Assembly (NCBI GenBank): GCA_012103075.1
Contig: JAAVLQ010000002.1
Coordinates: 451,001 to 515,000, forward strand
Length of the DNA stretch: 64,000 nt
DNA from: Brucella cytisi
Lineage (GTDB): Bacteria; Pseudomonadota; Alphaproteobacteria; Rhizobiales; Rhizobiaceae
Direction: 5' to 3'
Shown here piece after piece: positions 30,407 to 41,046 of the stretch. The position numbers were made by a program, and so were the translations under genes. The notes below the pieces were generated by a model. That model searched no databases, was not told the origin of the DNA, and was given only the letters and a program-made list of their open reading frames with translations. Numbering within the stretch: position 1 is the first letter of the stretch; each line of letters starts with the position of its first letter.

Positions 30407-31111
30407 CTATTGAATGGCGCTCCCATTGGCAGTCGCTTTGGCACCAAGCAACAGAACGACTTCTGTTCTGTTCTGAACATGTAGTTTACGCATAATATGC
30501 TGCAAGTGCATCTTCACGGTATTGCCGGAAAGATTGAGCTTCTCAGCAATGACCTTGTTTGAATGACCGCGCTGCAACTCAGTCAGAACATCGACTTCCC
30601 GTGGTGTGAAACCGGTAATGGCTGGCTGGCACCAGCTGTAGTTCACACTATCGGTTCCATCGTCGGCCGGTTCAGTCGCTGATCTGTCCTTGAGGGAGAT
30701 CGTAGTTTGAATCGTACTCTGAGCGCCCTGCGGATGCGGACAGAATATGCCTCCCGCGAGCACCAGCCGAATGCCAGCCAGAGCGATCTCTACCGGAAGG
30801 GATGACGTAAAGAACCCTCGCACGCCCATTTTAATTGCTTGTGACTCCAGCAGAACATCGTCCTTGTCAGAGAAAAGGGCAATCGACGCCGCTTGAAAGT
30901 GGCTCTCAACGACGAGGAGCTCTTCCCGCAGTGCGGAGCTATCCATCGCCCTGCCTCCCAGATCCAACGCAATGAGAGCTATGTCACGTCTACTGGCTTT
31001 GACCAGTTCTGTCAAAGAGGCCATGCCAACAACATTACAATCGGCAAGTTCGTATTCCGGGAATTTCACGATGGATGTCCGCACGAGCGTATGTTTGGCC
31101 ACGATGATCAT
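30407..31111 (-). CDS. LuxR-family regulator with degenerate receiver domain
   Basis: 234 residues, intact. The C-terminal helix-turn-helix is clear: GFTPREVDVLTELQRGHSNK then VIAEKLNLSGNTVKMHLQHI. The N-terminal part has the fold pattern of a receiver, but the acidic pair after strand 1 is missing (MIIVAKHTLVR instead of a VDDH-like motif), so phosphorylation is doubtful. The ATG at 31111 is chosen; a GTG 17 codons earlier would add a basic stretch. It is convergent with the secretion operon, 11 bases away, and is the likely local regulator. Confidence 0.82.
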   Translation of the reverse strand: MIIVAKHTLVRTSIVKFPEYELADCNVVGMASLTELVKASRRDIALIALDLGGRAMDSSALREELLVVESHFQAASIALFSDKDDVLLESQAIKMGVRGFFTSSLPVEIALAGIRLVLAGGIFCPHPQGAQSTIQTTISLKDRSATEPADDGTDSVNYSWCQPAITGFTPREVDVLTELQRGHSNKVIAEKLNLSGNTVKMHLQHIMRKLHVQNRTEVVLLLGAKATANGSAIQ

Positions 31112-31678
31112 GGTTCGACGTCTGCGCACTGTGCGCCGTATCTTTTCAAACCCGGTTGACACTGCAGGCTCCGTTTCTTCAATCGCCGGAGGTCTTCTCG
31201 ACAGTTCCGAATGTCCATCGAACCTAGCATTCGATGGAGTAAAGGGATGCTCGCACTGTGTGTGAAGATTGGATACTATCCATACATCCTATCACAGATG
31301 ATGGTGGGATTACCAAATAATCTTTGGTTTATATTCCGGTGCCGTTATTTAATAGAGATTATTCCAGGTTAACATATGTTAATACAAGAAAAGATGAAAA
31401 TGGCAATCAAGAGTATATTTAAACTTACTTTGAAATACTCCAGCGCGGGAGCGCAGAAGTGAATAGGTGACCGGGAGTGCCACCATGGCTCCTCAACAGG
31501 ATTGATTCAGCATAGGAAGCGTGGTTGCTCATCATCCCGGCATATTGGGGTCGAGTGACAGATAGCAGCTGGGCGGCGGAGGTTATTGAAACCGCGCAGA
31601 GCCCGCAGATCAGGCGCTATCAGCAAGAACTTGTTCAGCGCATGGGTATGTGACCCGGGGCAACGTCGGTCATCCAAT
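31112..31678. promoter_or_regulatory. AT-rich intergenic region with a perfect palindrome
   Basis: 567 bases. The 14-base perfect palindrome TTAACATATGTTAA lies at 31369-31382 in an AT-rich stretch upstream of the LuxR gene and may be an operator. A short frame at 31555-31653 (GTG start, 32 codons, ending YQQELVQRMGM) has no support beyond being open. No other gene is seen. Confidence 0.4.
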
Positions 31679-31704
31679 GAAAAAAGCCCCGGAAAACCGG
31701 GGCT
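31679..31704 (-). terminator. Rho-independent terminator of lysK
   Basis: Hairpin AGCCCCGG-AAAA-CCGGGGCT; on the minus strand it is followed by TTTTTT. It lies 22 bases past the lysK stop. Confidence 0.85.
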
Positions 31705-31726
31705 GTTTCGCTTCTTGTCTTGACGC

Positions 31727-33381
31727 TTAGACCAGTTCGCCAGCCAGCGCCTTTTTGATCAGCGCGCGGGTTTCGTCGATGCCGTAAAGCGCGACGAAGG
31801 AGCCGAAACGCGGTCCGCGTTCCTGACCGATCAGCACTTCATAGAGCATCTGGAAGAAGGAAACCGAAACGCCGGGACCGCCTTCCGGGCTTTTCTTGGT
31901 GTGGTCCTGATAACGCTCAATGGCACGGGCGACGTCAAGAATGGCGTTCTGGATGTCGTTGCCATCAGTGCCGGCAGGCAGCGTTGCGAGCTTCGCATCG
32001 AGCGCTTCGAGCGCTGCGCGTTCCACATCGTCCGGCGCGCGGAACTGCTTGGTCGGCTTCACGAAATCGTTGAAGTAACGGATCGCATAGCCGACGAGCG
32101 CGTCGAGTTCCGGATTGTTTTCCGGCGTAACGCCCGGCACGTGGCGCGAGATGAACCCCACAGTACAGCTGGATTTTCGGCATTCGATGCGCTGACCAGA
32201 TTGAGCATCAGCGCGAAAGTGACTGGCAGGTTCACCTTCGGCGGGTTGCCGTAATGAATGTGCCAGACCGGATTGTTCAGCCGGTCCTTCCATTCCTGAC
32301 GCTCATAGGCCGAGAGATAGGTGAAATATTCGTCCACCGCCTTCGGGATGACATCGAAGTAAAGCCGCTTGGCGGTCTTCGGCTTCTGAAAATTGTAAAG
32401 CGCAAGGCTTTCAGTCGGCGCATAAGCCAGCCATTCATCGATGGAAATGCCGTTGCCCTTGGACTTGGAAATCTTCTGGCCTAGCTCGTCAAGGAACAGT
32501 TCGTAGACGAAATGTTCCGGCGCGCGTCCACCGAGAATTTCGCAGATGCGGTCATAAACGCCCGCATTGGTCTGGTGGTCCTTGCCGAACATCTCGAAAT
32601 CGACGCCGAGCGCTGCCCAGCGCATGCCGAAATCCGGCTTCCATTGCAGCTTCACCTTGCCGCCTGTGACGGATAACGTGGTTTCAACGCCGTCCTCATC
32701 GTCGAACGTGATGGTGCCAGCCTTGGCATCCACGCTCTTCATCGGCACATAAAGCACGCGACCGGACTTCGGCGAGATCGGCAGGAATGGGCTATAGGTC
32801 GCCTGACGCTCTTCGCCGAGCGTCGGCAGCATCACCTTCATGATGTCGTCATAGCGCTCGACGGCCTTGAGAAGCACGGCGTCGAACTTGCCGGACTGGT
32901 AATATTCCGTCGCGCTGGCGAATTCATAATCGAAGCCGAAAGTGTCGAGGAAGCGGCACAGCATGGCGTTGTTATGGTCCGCAAAGCTCTTGTATTCGCC
33001 ACCGAACGGGTTCGGAACGGCGGAAAGCGGCATCTGCAGATAGGGTTCAAGGGCTGCCTTGTCCGGCACGTTGTCCGGGATCTTGCGCATGCCGTCGAGA
33101 TCGTCCGAGAAGCAGATCAGGCGTGTCTTGACCTTGTCTTCGGTCAGGATGCGAAAGGCGTGGCGCACCATAGAGGTACGCGCCACTTCGCCGAACGTGC
33201 CGATATGCGGCAGGCCGGAAGGGCCATAACCGGTCTCGAAAATCACCGTTTCCGGCAGGCTGGTCTTTGCATAGCGCTTGAGGATTTTCTTCGCTTCTTC
33301 AAAAGGCCATGCTTTCGCTTCCGCAGCCGCCGCGGTCAGTTCCGGGGTCAGCGTGATTTCGGGAAGGCGGTGCGAGGTCAT
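31727..33381 (-). CDS. lysK: class I lysyl-tRNA synthetase, one frame break
   Basis: About 551 residues. Attaches lysine to tRNA-Lys. The class I motifs are present: [10 protein letters not shown] (HIGH) and KISKSKGNG (KMSKS). This archaeal-type enzyme replaces class II LysS in most alphaproteobacteria. The frame breaks once, in the C4 run at 32156-32159 on the plus strand: AVLWG, then [20 protein letters not shown]. One more base restores a full-length enzyme. Since the enzyme should be essential, this break is strong evidence for a sequence error. It ends in its own terminator. Confidence 0.95.
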
Positions 33382-33578
33382 GGTTTAATCCTGTGAAGAA
33401 AGTTTATTCATTGAAAACTTGCGCGCAGCGGAGGCGCATACTGCTCTATGGCGCGGCAACCACTGTCCGTCAACGGTTGCGACCGAATTTCCTTGCGCAA
33501 CGGGATGCGGCTTCCTAACTTTCAAAACAATTTGGGCCGTTGAAGTTGATTCCGGCTATTGTTGTGCAGGAGTACCCG

Positions 33579-34001
33579 ATGAAAAAGATCACCCAGCAGG
33601 ATGCACTCGTCTATATTATGATTACGACGTCTGCCGCCGACACCACCATGACCGATGCCGAGCTGGAATCCATCGGCAATGTGGTGACGCGCCTGCCGGT
33701 TTTCCGCGGTTTCGATACCGGGCGCCTGCCGCAGATTGCCAATGATTGCTATGCGCTTCTTGCCGATGAAGACGGCACGGAAAAAATTCTCGACCTTGCC
33801 CATGAAGCACTGCCGGAACGTCTCTACGATACGGCCTATGCGCTGGCTGTCGAAGTCGCTGCTGCCGATCTGCATGTGGAGCAGGAAGAACTGGAATTTC
33901 TCCAGATGCTGCGTGACCGCTGGACACTGGATGAACTGACCGTTGCCGCTATCGAACGCAGCGCCCGCGTGCGCTTCCGCAAACTTGATCCTGTTGTTTA
34001 G
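33579..34001 (+). CDS. TerB-family protein
   Basis: 140 residues, intact, cytosolic, all-helical. MKKITQQDALVYIMITTSAA and the acidic repeats DTTMTDAELESIGN and DLHVEQEELEFLQML are the TerB pattern of two half-repeats that bind metal. TerB proteins are known from tellurite resistance; a lone gene like this one is common in alphaproteobacteria and its role is unknown. The ATG at 33579 has AGGAG before it. It is divergent from lysK (197 bases between them with no other gene seen). Confidence 0.82.
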   Translation: MKKITQQDALVYIMITTSAADTTMTDAELESIGNVVTRLPVFRGFDTGRLPQIANDCYALLADEDGTEKILDLAHEALPERLYDTAYALAVEVAAADLHVEQEELEFLQMLRDRWTLDELTVAAIERSARVRFRKLDPVV

Positions 34002-34287
34002 AGCCTGTTCCAAAAGCCATCCTGTGTGGCTGCAAATGGCAATTTGTCTGCGTTCCGGCGCTCATGTAGCTTTCTCTGGTGCATAGTCTTATCCGAAAAG
34101 TCTGCAACTTTTGGGGCCATGCTCAAAAGTACACTGCGCTCCGGTACTCGAAAATCACCATTTTCGCACACACATGCAGCTTTTGATTCAGGCTCTTAAG
34201 CGCTGGTGGCTGCATAGGCTCGGCTTCCTTCATCCAGAACTGTCGAACCTCATCCTGAGCTTGTCGAAGGATCAGCAGTTGAATGCA
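34002..34287. repeat. repeat-rich intergenic region
   Basis: 286 bases without a gene. The part around 34085-34135 (TTATCCGAAAAGTCTGCAAC then TTTTGGGG, ATGCTC) resembles the dispersed AAAACCG-ACTTTTGGGG-ATGCTC element. At 34245-34275 GTCGAACCTCATCCTGAGCT then TGTCGAAGGAT is a small palindromic repeat (TCGAAC/GTCGA arms around CCTGAGC) widespread in alphaproteobacterial genomes. Confidence 0.45.
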
Positions 34288-34312
34288 AAACGGGCGGAAA
34301 ATCCGCCCGTTT
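34288..34312 (-). terminator. Rho-independent terminator
   Basis: Hairpin CGGGCGG-AAAAT-CCGCCCG; on the minus strand it is followed by TTTTGC. It ends the hypothetical gene at 34333. Confidence 0.7.
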
Positions 34313-34332
34313 CCTTTATGGGTTTCAGGAAA

Positions 34333-34677
34333 TCAGCACACGACCGGGAGCCGTCGTGCCTTGCGCCCTTCCAGAGCGGCACGCATGATGCGGGCAGCTT
34401 CTGCAAATGTGGGCGTTTCCTTCCAATGTTCAGCATGGATGATGCCGGTCGGAACGATATCCCTCAGCGCTTCCAGCGTGTGGCGCGGCACCATGTCGGT
34501 GCAGTTCCACAGGCGGCGGAAGATGACACTGATCCGTGTGACCTTGCCGTTGACCTGAACGGACGGTTCGGTCGTTTCCAGAGCCCAATCTTCATAAGCA
34601 TCGACCGCATCCCGGAATGCATGATGCAGATAGATCGGTGCGTGACCGTCATGAAGCGGGGGCAGCAAACTAGACAT
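34333..34677 (-). CDS. conserved-looking hypothetical protein
   Basis: 114 residues, starting MSSLLPPLHDGHAPIYLHHA with GAGAGGAAAC before the ATG at 34677. It has no signal peptide or membrane span. Notable are the acidic-aromatic FRDAVDAYEDWALETTEPSV and a basic C-terminus ALEGRKARRLPVVC. I do not recognise the family. It stands alone, with its own terminator, and is intact. Confidence 0.65.
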   Translation of the reverse strand: MSSLLPPLHDGHAPIYLHHAFRDAVDAYEDWALETTEPSVQVNGKVTRISVIFRRLWNCTDMVPRHTLEALRDIVPTGIIHAEHWKETPTFAEAARIMRAALEGRKARRLPVVC

Positions 34678-35108
34678 TTCTGTTTCCTCTCTTCCAATGG
34701 GTTCAGCTTTCAGGGGCATTTGCCGCCAGATGAATGAAATGGGGCGCACAAATGCATTCAAATAAGAGCCATGAATTGCTCTTCAGTGGTCTATGCGTGC
34801 CGTGTCGAAATGAAGCTCACGAAATACGACAACACATAATTAACCATGATCTACGGAAGAAGGCCTGTTTGGCAAGAGGCGATTTTCTTTAAATTGGGTT
34901 TAATCGAAAAAATAATTCAAACGCATAGGTTGAAATACTTCAATAATAAGCTAGCAAATAATTGAAATATTATTTTTTACTTGACGGTTAAAGATGCCGG
35001 AAAGCGAAGTGTCTTTCGATATTTATTGTTCCGGTAACAGGTTTTGATCCTGTCATTTACGGGTGACTGGTATAAAAAGTCGTCAAATGAAAATGTGATT
35101 GCGGGGCA
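34678..35108. promoter_or_regulatory. AT-rich intergenic region before the peptide transporter
   Basis: 431 bases. From about 34830 to 35000 the sequence is much richer in A and T than its surroundings (TTAAATTGGGTTTAATCG; AATTGAAATATTATTTTTTA). It must hold the promoter of the transporter operon. No gene or clear hairpin is seen. Confidence 0.4.
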
Positions 35109-36727
35109 ATGGATATGGCTCAACTGGTTCTGTCACGTAGGGCTTTTCTGGCGGGATCGACCGCTTTGGCCGCTGTCGCCGTCTGGCCGCAACGGTCGAA
35201 TGCGGCTGGTGAAGCGCAGAAAGGCGGGCGGCTGGTCGTGGCCGCAGATTCAGAGCCACGTAATCTGAACCCGGCCATCGTGGCCTCCAATGGCGTTTTC
35301 TTCGTCGCAAGCAAGGTGATCGAACCTCTGGCGGAAGCGTCCTTCGAGGGCGAAAATGGTCTCGCGCCACGGCTTGCGACAGGCTGGGAAGGCTCCCGCC
35401 GACGGGCTGACGGTGAGGTTCCGTCTGCGCGAAGGCGTTAAATGGCATGACGGCAAGCCGTTCACATCGGCGGATGTTGCGTTCTCGGCCATGGAAATCT
35501 GGAAACCGCTGCAAAACGGGCCGTGTTGTGTTCAAGGCGCTGGAGAAGGTCGAAACGCCGGATGACCTCACTGCCGTTTTCCATTTCTCCGAGCCGACGC
35601 CCTTCCAGCTTATCCGCAATGCCCTGCCGGCGCTGACGGCAGTGCTGCCGAAGCATGTCTTTGCGGGCAGTGACGTCATGGCTAATCCAGCCAATGAAAA
35701 GCTCGTAGGCACCGGCCCGTTCAAATATGCCGAACATAAGACCGGCGAATATTACCGGCTGACACGTAACGACGCTTATTGGGGCGAGGGTGAGCCTTAT
35801 CTGGACGAGATTGTCTATCGCGTGTTGCCGGACCGTGCCGCAGCGGCAGGCGCGCTGGAGGCCGAAGAAATCGACCTCGCCGCCTTTTCCGCCGTGCCGC
35901 TCGCCGATCTGGACCGCATTTCGAAGGTTCCGGGCCTCACGGTCATCTCCAAGGGCTATGAGGCGCTGACCTACCAGCTCGTGGTGGAAATCAACCACCG
36001 CCGCAAGGAACTGGCGAACCTGAAGGTTCGGCAGGCAATCGCCCATGCCATCGATCGCGATTTCGTGGTGAAGACAATTTTCCTCGGTTACGCCAAGACC
36101 TCGACCGGTCCTGTGCCGCGTTATGACAGCCAGTTCTATACCGATGACGTGCCGCCCTATCCGTTCGACGTCGCGAAAGCGAATGCGCTTCTGGACGAGG
36201 CTGGTTACGAGCGGGGCAAGGACGGAACGCGCTTCACGCTCAAGCTTCTCCCAGCGCCCTATTTCAACGAAACGAAGCAGTTCGGCGATTATCTGCGTCA
36301 GGCGCTCGCTGCAGTCGGCATCGATGCGCGCATCGTCAACAACGATTCCGCCGCGCACCAGAAGGCAGTTTACACTGACCACGATTTTGATCTGGCCATT
36401 GCGCCGACGGTTTATCGTGGTGATCCAGCCATATCCACGACAATTCTGGTTGAGGGCGGTATCCCGGTCGGCGTGCCGTTTTCCAATCAGGGCGGCTATG
36501 CCAATGCTGAACTGGACACGCTGATCGCCAAAGCCGCACGCGAGATCGATGAGAAAAAGCGCACGGCGCTCTATCATCAGTTCCAGCAGATGGTGGACGC
36601 AGATTTGCCGCTCATCAATGTTGCGGAATGGGGTTTCATCACCGTCGCGAGCGACCGCGTGAAGAATGTTTCCAGCAATCCGCGTTGGGCAGTTTCCAAC
36701 TGGGCGGATACGTGGCTGGAACAGTGA
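35109..36727 (+). CDS. peptide/nickel-type ABC substrate-binding protein, frame broken twice
   Basis: SBP family 5 (DppA/OppA-like), about 540 residues. A Tat signal is likely: LSRRAFLAGSTALAAVAVWP with twin arginine. The family start follows: GGRLVVAADSEPRNLNPAIV. Breaks near 35388 (LATGWE, then APADGLTVRFRLREGVKWHD) and near 35519 (PLQNG, then RVVFKALEKVETPDD). The end is NWADTWLEQ. It is first in a five-gene importer operon, followed by two permeases and two ATPases. Peptides or similar solutes are likely; the exact one is unknown. Confidence 0.87.
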
Positions 36728-36759
36728 CGAACCTCGTGGATTGATTGTATCCTACCACC

Positions 36760-37743
36760 GTGAAACAGATTCTGGCCCTTTTCCGCAAACGATTGGTCGG
36801 CAGCATTATGGTGCTGCTGATTGTCATTATCGGTTGTTTTTCACGCAGAAAGCGCACCGGGCGATGCCGTCGACGCCTATGCCGTGACATTTGGCGGCGA
36901 TGCGGCAACGATTACCGAGATGCGAGCGCGATGGGGGCTGGATCAGTCGGTCTGGCATCGGCTCGGGGCCTATCTGGCAGCGCTTGCGCAGGGTAATCTC
37001 GGCTGGTCCGTCAGTTTCAACCGGCCTATTCTCGATGTTATTCTGGAGCGCCTGCCCAACACGCTTCTTTTGATGGGGGCGGCGACCGCCTTGTCTTTTG
37101 CCGTGGGGTCGCTCCTCGGCATTGTGGCTGGTGCGGGCCCGGAAGCTTTCGCGACCGGTTTCTTTCAGTGGCATCGCTGGTTCTCTATGCGATCCCCGGT
37201 TTCTGGCTGGCGCTCGTGCTGGTCATCCTGTTTTCGATCAGGCTGCGCTGGTTGCCGTCGAGCGGCATCGAAACAATCGCTTCCGGCAAGCACGGGCTGG
37301 CGCGGACAGGCGATATTGCGGTCCATCTGGTGCTGCCGGTCGTCTCGCTGGCGGTAATCTATCTGGCGCTTTACCTTCGTGTCATGCGCTCTGCCATGGC
37401 TGAGGTTTGGCGCATGGATTTCGTGCGCGCCTTGCGGGCGAGGGGCATTTCGCATTCGCACATTGTCCTGCGTCACGTGACGCGGAATGCACTGCTGCCG
37501 CTCGTTACCGTGCTGGGCTTGCAGGCTGCATCCATGCTTGGCGGCAGCGTGGTGATCGAAAGCGTTTTCGCCGTGCCGGGGCTGGGACGGTTGGCGCAGG
37601 AGGCTGTCGCAAGTCGTGACACGCCGCTTCTGCTCGGCGTCATTCTGGTCAGCGCCGTCATGGTGATCGTGGTCAATTTCCTTATCGACATGATCTATCT
37701 CTGGCTCGACCCGCGTATCGCGGCTGGAGGCGGCAGAGCATGA
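36760..37743 (+). CDS. peptide-type ABC permease (DppB-like), frame broken twice
   Basis: About 327 residues. GTG start at 36760 (KQILALFRKRLVGSIMVLLI); no strong ribosome-binding site is seen, so the start is less sure. The T6 run at 36836-36841 shifts the frame before SAPGDAVDAYAVTFGG, and a second break lies near 37138 before SVASLVLYAIPGFWLALVLV. The DppB loop is DFVRALRARGISHSHIVLRH. Its end overlaps the next permease start by four bases (ATGA). Confidence 0.83.
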
Positions 37744-38568
37744 GTGGAGCTAAACGTTATTTCAGAGCAGGTGAGGGTATAACAGGTATAATCCTGCTGG
37801 CGCTGCTTGTGCTGGCGGCACTTGTCGCACCTTTTATCTTTCCCGCTGATCCTTTAAGCATCGTCTCAACGCCATTGCTGCAGCCTTTTGATAATGCGGA
37901 TTTTATTCTTGGAACTGACCGGCTTGGACGTGATGTTCTGGCTGGGCTTTTCTATGGTGCGCGCACATCGCTTGGCGTTGGGCTGGCCGCTGCCTTGGCC
38001 TCAATTATCCTCGGTAGTATTATCGGGACGCTGGCCGGCTTTGCGGGCGGTATCGTCGATGAAGTCCTGATGCGGATTACGGAAACCTTCCAGACCGTAC
38101 CGGGCTTTCTGCTGGCGCTGGCGCTCGTCAGCATTGCCGGGCCGTCGCTGCCAGTGCTGATCGCTGCCATTGCGCTTTCTAGCTGGACGCAGGCTGCGCG
38201 CCTCACACGCGCACAGGTGCTCACAATCCGCGAAAGCGATTACGTGGCTTCCGCCCGCGTCATCGGCATGCATCCGATGGAAATCGCTTTCCGCCAGATA
38301 CTGCCCAACGCTCTGCCGCCGGTTCTGGCGCTGGTGCCGGTGATTGTCGCTTCCGCCATATTGATTGAAGCGGCTCTGTCTTTTCTGGGCCTTGGCGATC
38401 CGAACCGCGTCACGGGGCGGTATGATTGCCGAGGGGCGCACGGTCCTGCGCTCTGCACCACGGCTTTCGATCCTGCCGGGTCTGGCGCTAGCTTTGACTG
38501 TTGTTGGCGTCTATCTGGCGGGCGAGGGACTGACGAACGCCTTGTCCCGTCGCGAGGTGCAGTCATGA
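37740..38568 (+). CDS. peptide-type ABC permease (DppC-like), one frame break
   Basis: About 276 residues with LGTDRLGRDVLAGLFYGART and the EAA loop DYVASARVIGMHPMEIAFRQ, both DppC hallmarks. The frame breaks near 38415 (DPNRVT, then GGMIAEGRTVLRSAPRLS), and the corrected stop overlaps the next ATPase start (ATGA at 38565). In the raw frame this permease reads straight into that ATPase, a false fusion of 465 residues. Confidence 0.87.
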
Positions 38569-39320
38569 CGGTGATCATCCGGCTGAAACAGCTTTCCGTG
38601 CGCTATGGCCGTGAAACGGCGCTGGAGAATATCGATCTCGATGTCCGGCGCGGTGAAACGCTGGCGATTATTGGTGAAAGCGGTTCGGGCAAAAGCACGC
38701 TGGCACTGGCGCTGGCCTCGCTCCTGCCAGCCAACGCACGCATTTCGGGCAATATGGAATGGTCGGAGGACAGGTTGAAGCCGGGACGCGACATTGGCTT
38801 TGTGTTTCAGGACCCGGCATCGAGCTTCGATCCGCTGATGACGGTTGGCGCGCAACTTGTCGAGACCATTCGCGCCCATGCGAAAATCGACAAAACAGCA
38901 GCGAAAGCCAAAGCAGTCAGCCTCTTACAGCGGGTTCACATTCCGCAACCTGAAGCAAGTTTTTCGCGCTATCCGCATCAGTTTTCTGGCGGTCAGAAAC
39001 AGCGCATTGCGATTGCGCTCGCCATTGCCGCCGGTCCACGCTTGCTGATCGCGGATGAGCCGACAAGCGCGCTCGACACTATTGTGCAGAAGGAGATTGT
39101 CTCTCTTTGCGCGAACTGGTGCATGCTGATGGAATGACGCTGATCTTCATCACCCATGACATTGCGCTGGCATCGGGATTGGCCGATCACATCGCGGTTT
39201 TCCGTCAGGGGAGAGTTGATCGAACTCGGCCCCGCTCGAACGATCATTTCAGACCCACAAACAGATTATACGAAGGCGCTGATCGCTGCCGTGCCGGTGC
39301 TGGAAGCCGCTCATGGTTGA
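38565..39320 (+). CDS. peptide-type ABC ATPase (DppD-like), frame broken twice
   Basis: About 252 residues, somewhat short for DppD (usually about 330), so it lacks the usual C-terminal oligopeptide domain. Walker A GESGSGKSTLALALASLL, signature QFSGGQKQRIAIALAIA, Walker B LLIADEPTSALDTIVQKEIV. Breaks near 39106 (IVSL, then RELVHADGMTLIFITHDIAL) and near 39212 (FRQG, then ELGPARTIISD). The corrected TGA at 39318 overlaps the next gene by eight bases. Confidence 0.85.
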
Positions 39321-40056
39321 TCCACTTCTGAAGGCCGACGATCTCATTTTACGCTACGGCGACGCCCTTGCGCTCGACGGTGTCAGCCTCACGATCCAGC
39401 CGGCCGAGACACTGGCGCTGGTTGGTCCGTCTGGCAGCGGCAAAGTCCACGCTGGCGCGGGCACTACTGCGGCTTCACCCGCTTGCAAGTGGTACAATCC
39501 GATTTGAAGCCGAGGACTGGCTGGCGCTCAAGGGGACCGGCCTCCGCAAGCAGCGCGCGCGCATGCAGATGGTGTTTCAGGACCCCTCTCGGCCTTCAAT
39601 CCACGTGCGAGCGTCTATGATCTTCTGCGCGAACCGCTGCGCATTCATGGGCTGAAGCGCGATATTGCCAGCCTTCTGCAAACGGTCGGGCTTGATCCGG
39701 CGCTGGCACGGCGCGGCGTCCATGAGATTTCCGGTGGGCAGCGCCAGCGCGTCGCGATTGCGCGGGCGCTTGCGACTACTCCGTCGCTGATCGTGCTGGA
39801 CGAGGCGGTTTCGGCGCTCGATGTCACCTTGCGCGGCGCCATTCTCAACCTGCTGCGGGGTATACAGAAAACCGAACAGACGGCCTATCTTTTCATCACG
39901 CATGATCTGGCGGTCGCGGCACAGATGGCGGACCGTATTGCGGTGATGGAGCGCGGGCAGATTGTTGAATGCCGCCCGACGCGGGAGTTGATAACGGCAC
40001 CGCAAGCGCCTGTCACCAAAGCGCTCATCGAGGCGGTGCCGCGACTATTCGTTTAA
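39313..40056 (+). CDS. peptide-type ABC ATPase (DppF-like), frame broken twice
   Basis: About 248 residues. Walker A GPSGSGK runs into an A3 run near 39443 and continues STLARALLRLHPLASG. The second break is the C4 run near 39582 (MVFQDP, then LSAFNPRASVYDLLREPLRI). Signature HEISGGQRQRVAIARALA, Walker B LIVLDEAVSALDVTLRGAIL; the residue after DE is Ala rather than Pro. It is the last gene of the importer, its stop overlapping the convergent proC stop by four bases. Confidence 0.85.
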
Positions 40057-40869
40057 ACCTTGCCCAGTTCCACCGAACGCTTGCGGGCGGCTTCCACGGC
40101 TTCGGCCACCAGCGTCTTGAGGCGGTCGCCGCTCATCAGAACTTCGAGCGCGGCAGCGGTGGTGCCGTTCGGGCTGGTCACCTGTTCGCGCAGCTTTGAC
40201 GGCGTGTCCGTGCTGGCAACGGCCAGAGCGCCTGCACCCATTACGGTGTGCATGGCTAGAAGTGCGGCCGTTTCATGCGGCAGACCGGCGGTCATACCGG
40301 CGTCGGTCAGCGCTTCGATGAAGTGGAACACATAGGCGGGCCCGGAACCCGAAACGGCGGTTACGACGTCCATCAGCGCTTCATCATCCACACTTGCGAC
40401 CTTGCCGGATGTCTCAAGCAGGCGCGCGACGAAGGCTTCGTTCTCGTCGGTTACATTGGCGTTCTTGTAGGTGACGAGCATCCCCTTGCCTATGGCGGCA
40501 GGCGTGTTCGGCATGCAGCGTAGCACACCTGCATCGTGACCAAGCTTGCTTTCAAAAAAGAGCGACCGGAATACCGGCTGCAACGCTGACGAAAGTGGCA
40601 GCCGGCGTGAAGCGCTTATAGGCTGGCAGAACCTGTGCCATGACCTGCGGCTTGACCGCGACGAGAACCATGCGGGGCTTCAGATCGCCGGGGAGGGCTT
40701 CAGCGTCGGCAAAGGCATGGACGCCAGCACCGGCGGCGCGATCACGAAGCGCTTCGGTAGGCTCCACGACATACACGTCTTTCGCCTTGAGGATACCGCT
40801 ATCGAGCCAGCCTTTCAGCATGGCGAAGCCCATATTGCCGCAACCGACCAGAATTACCGTGTCATACAT
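40053..40869 (-). CDS. proC: pyrroline-5-carboxylate reductase, one frame break
   Basis: About 272 residues. Last step of proline synthesis: P5C + NAD(P)H to proline. Nucleotide motif ILVGCGNMGFAML, then FVSVAAGIPVALFE, MPNTPAAIGKGM and the C-terminal signature DVVTAVSGSGPAYVFHFIEA. The A6 run at 40554-40559 breaks the frame (VALF, then ESKLGHDAGVLRCMPNTPAA); one base fewer restores it. The ATG at 40869 has AGGTGGA nine bases upstream; an in-frame ATG at 40896 is also possible. It is monocistronic. Confidence 0.93.
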
Positions 40870-41046
40870 AGTGATTGTTCCACCTTTGGATTTCATTGGG
40901 ACATGGTCCGCGATGGTATAGCCCTGCCTTATTACGCTGCGCAAGTATATGCGGCGTATCCACGAATTTCTGAGGTTAAATCATTGATTGCCCGAACTAT
41001 CTCGACCAATATGAACGAAAATTGAGTGAAGTTTCGGAGGGGAAGA

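Noticed and set aside
31555..31653. 32-codon gene (GTG start) before lysK
   Set aside because: No ribosome-binding site or family pattern; open by chance is likely.
37740..39137. Permease-ATPase fusion of 465 residues
   Set aside because: A missing base near 38415 joins the frames. The conserved end of the permease and its ATGA overlap with the ATPase are visible in the other frame.
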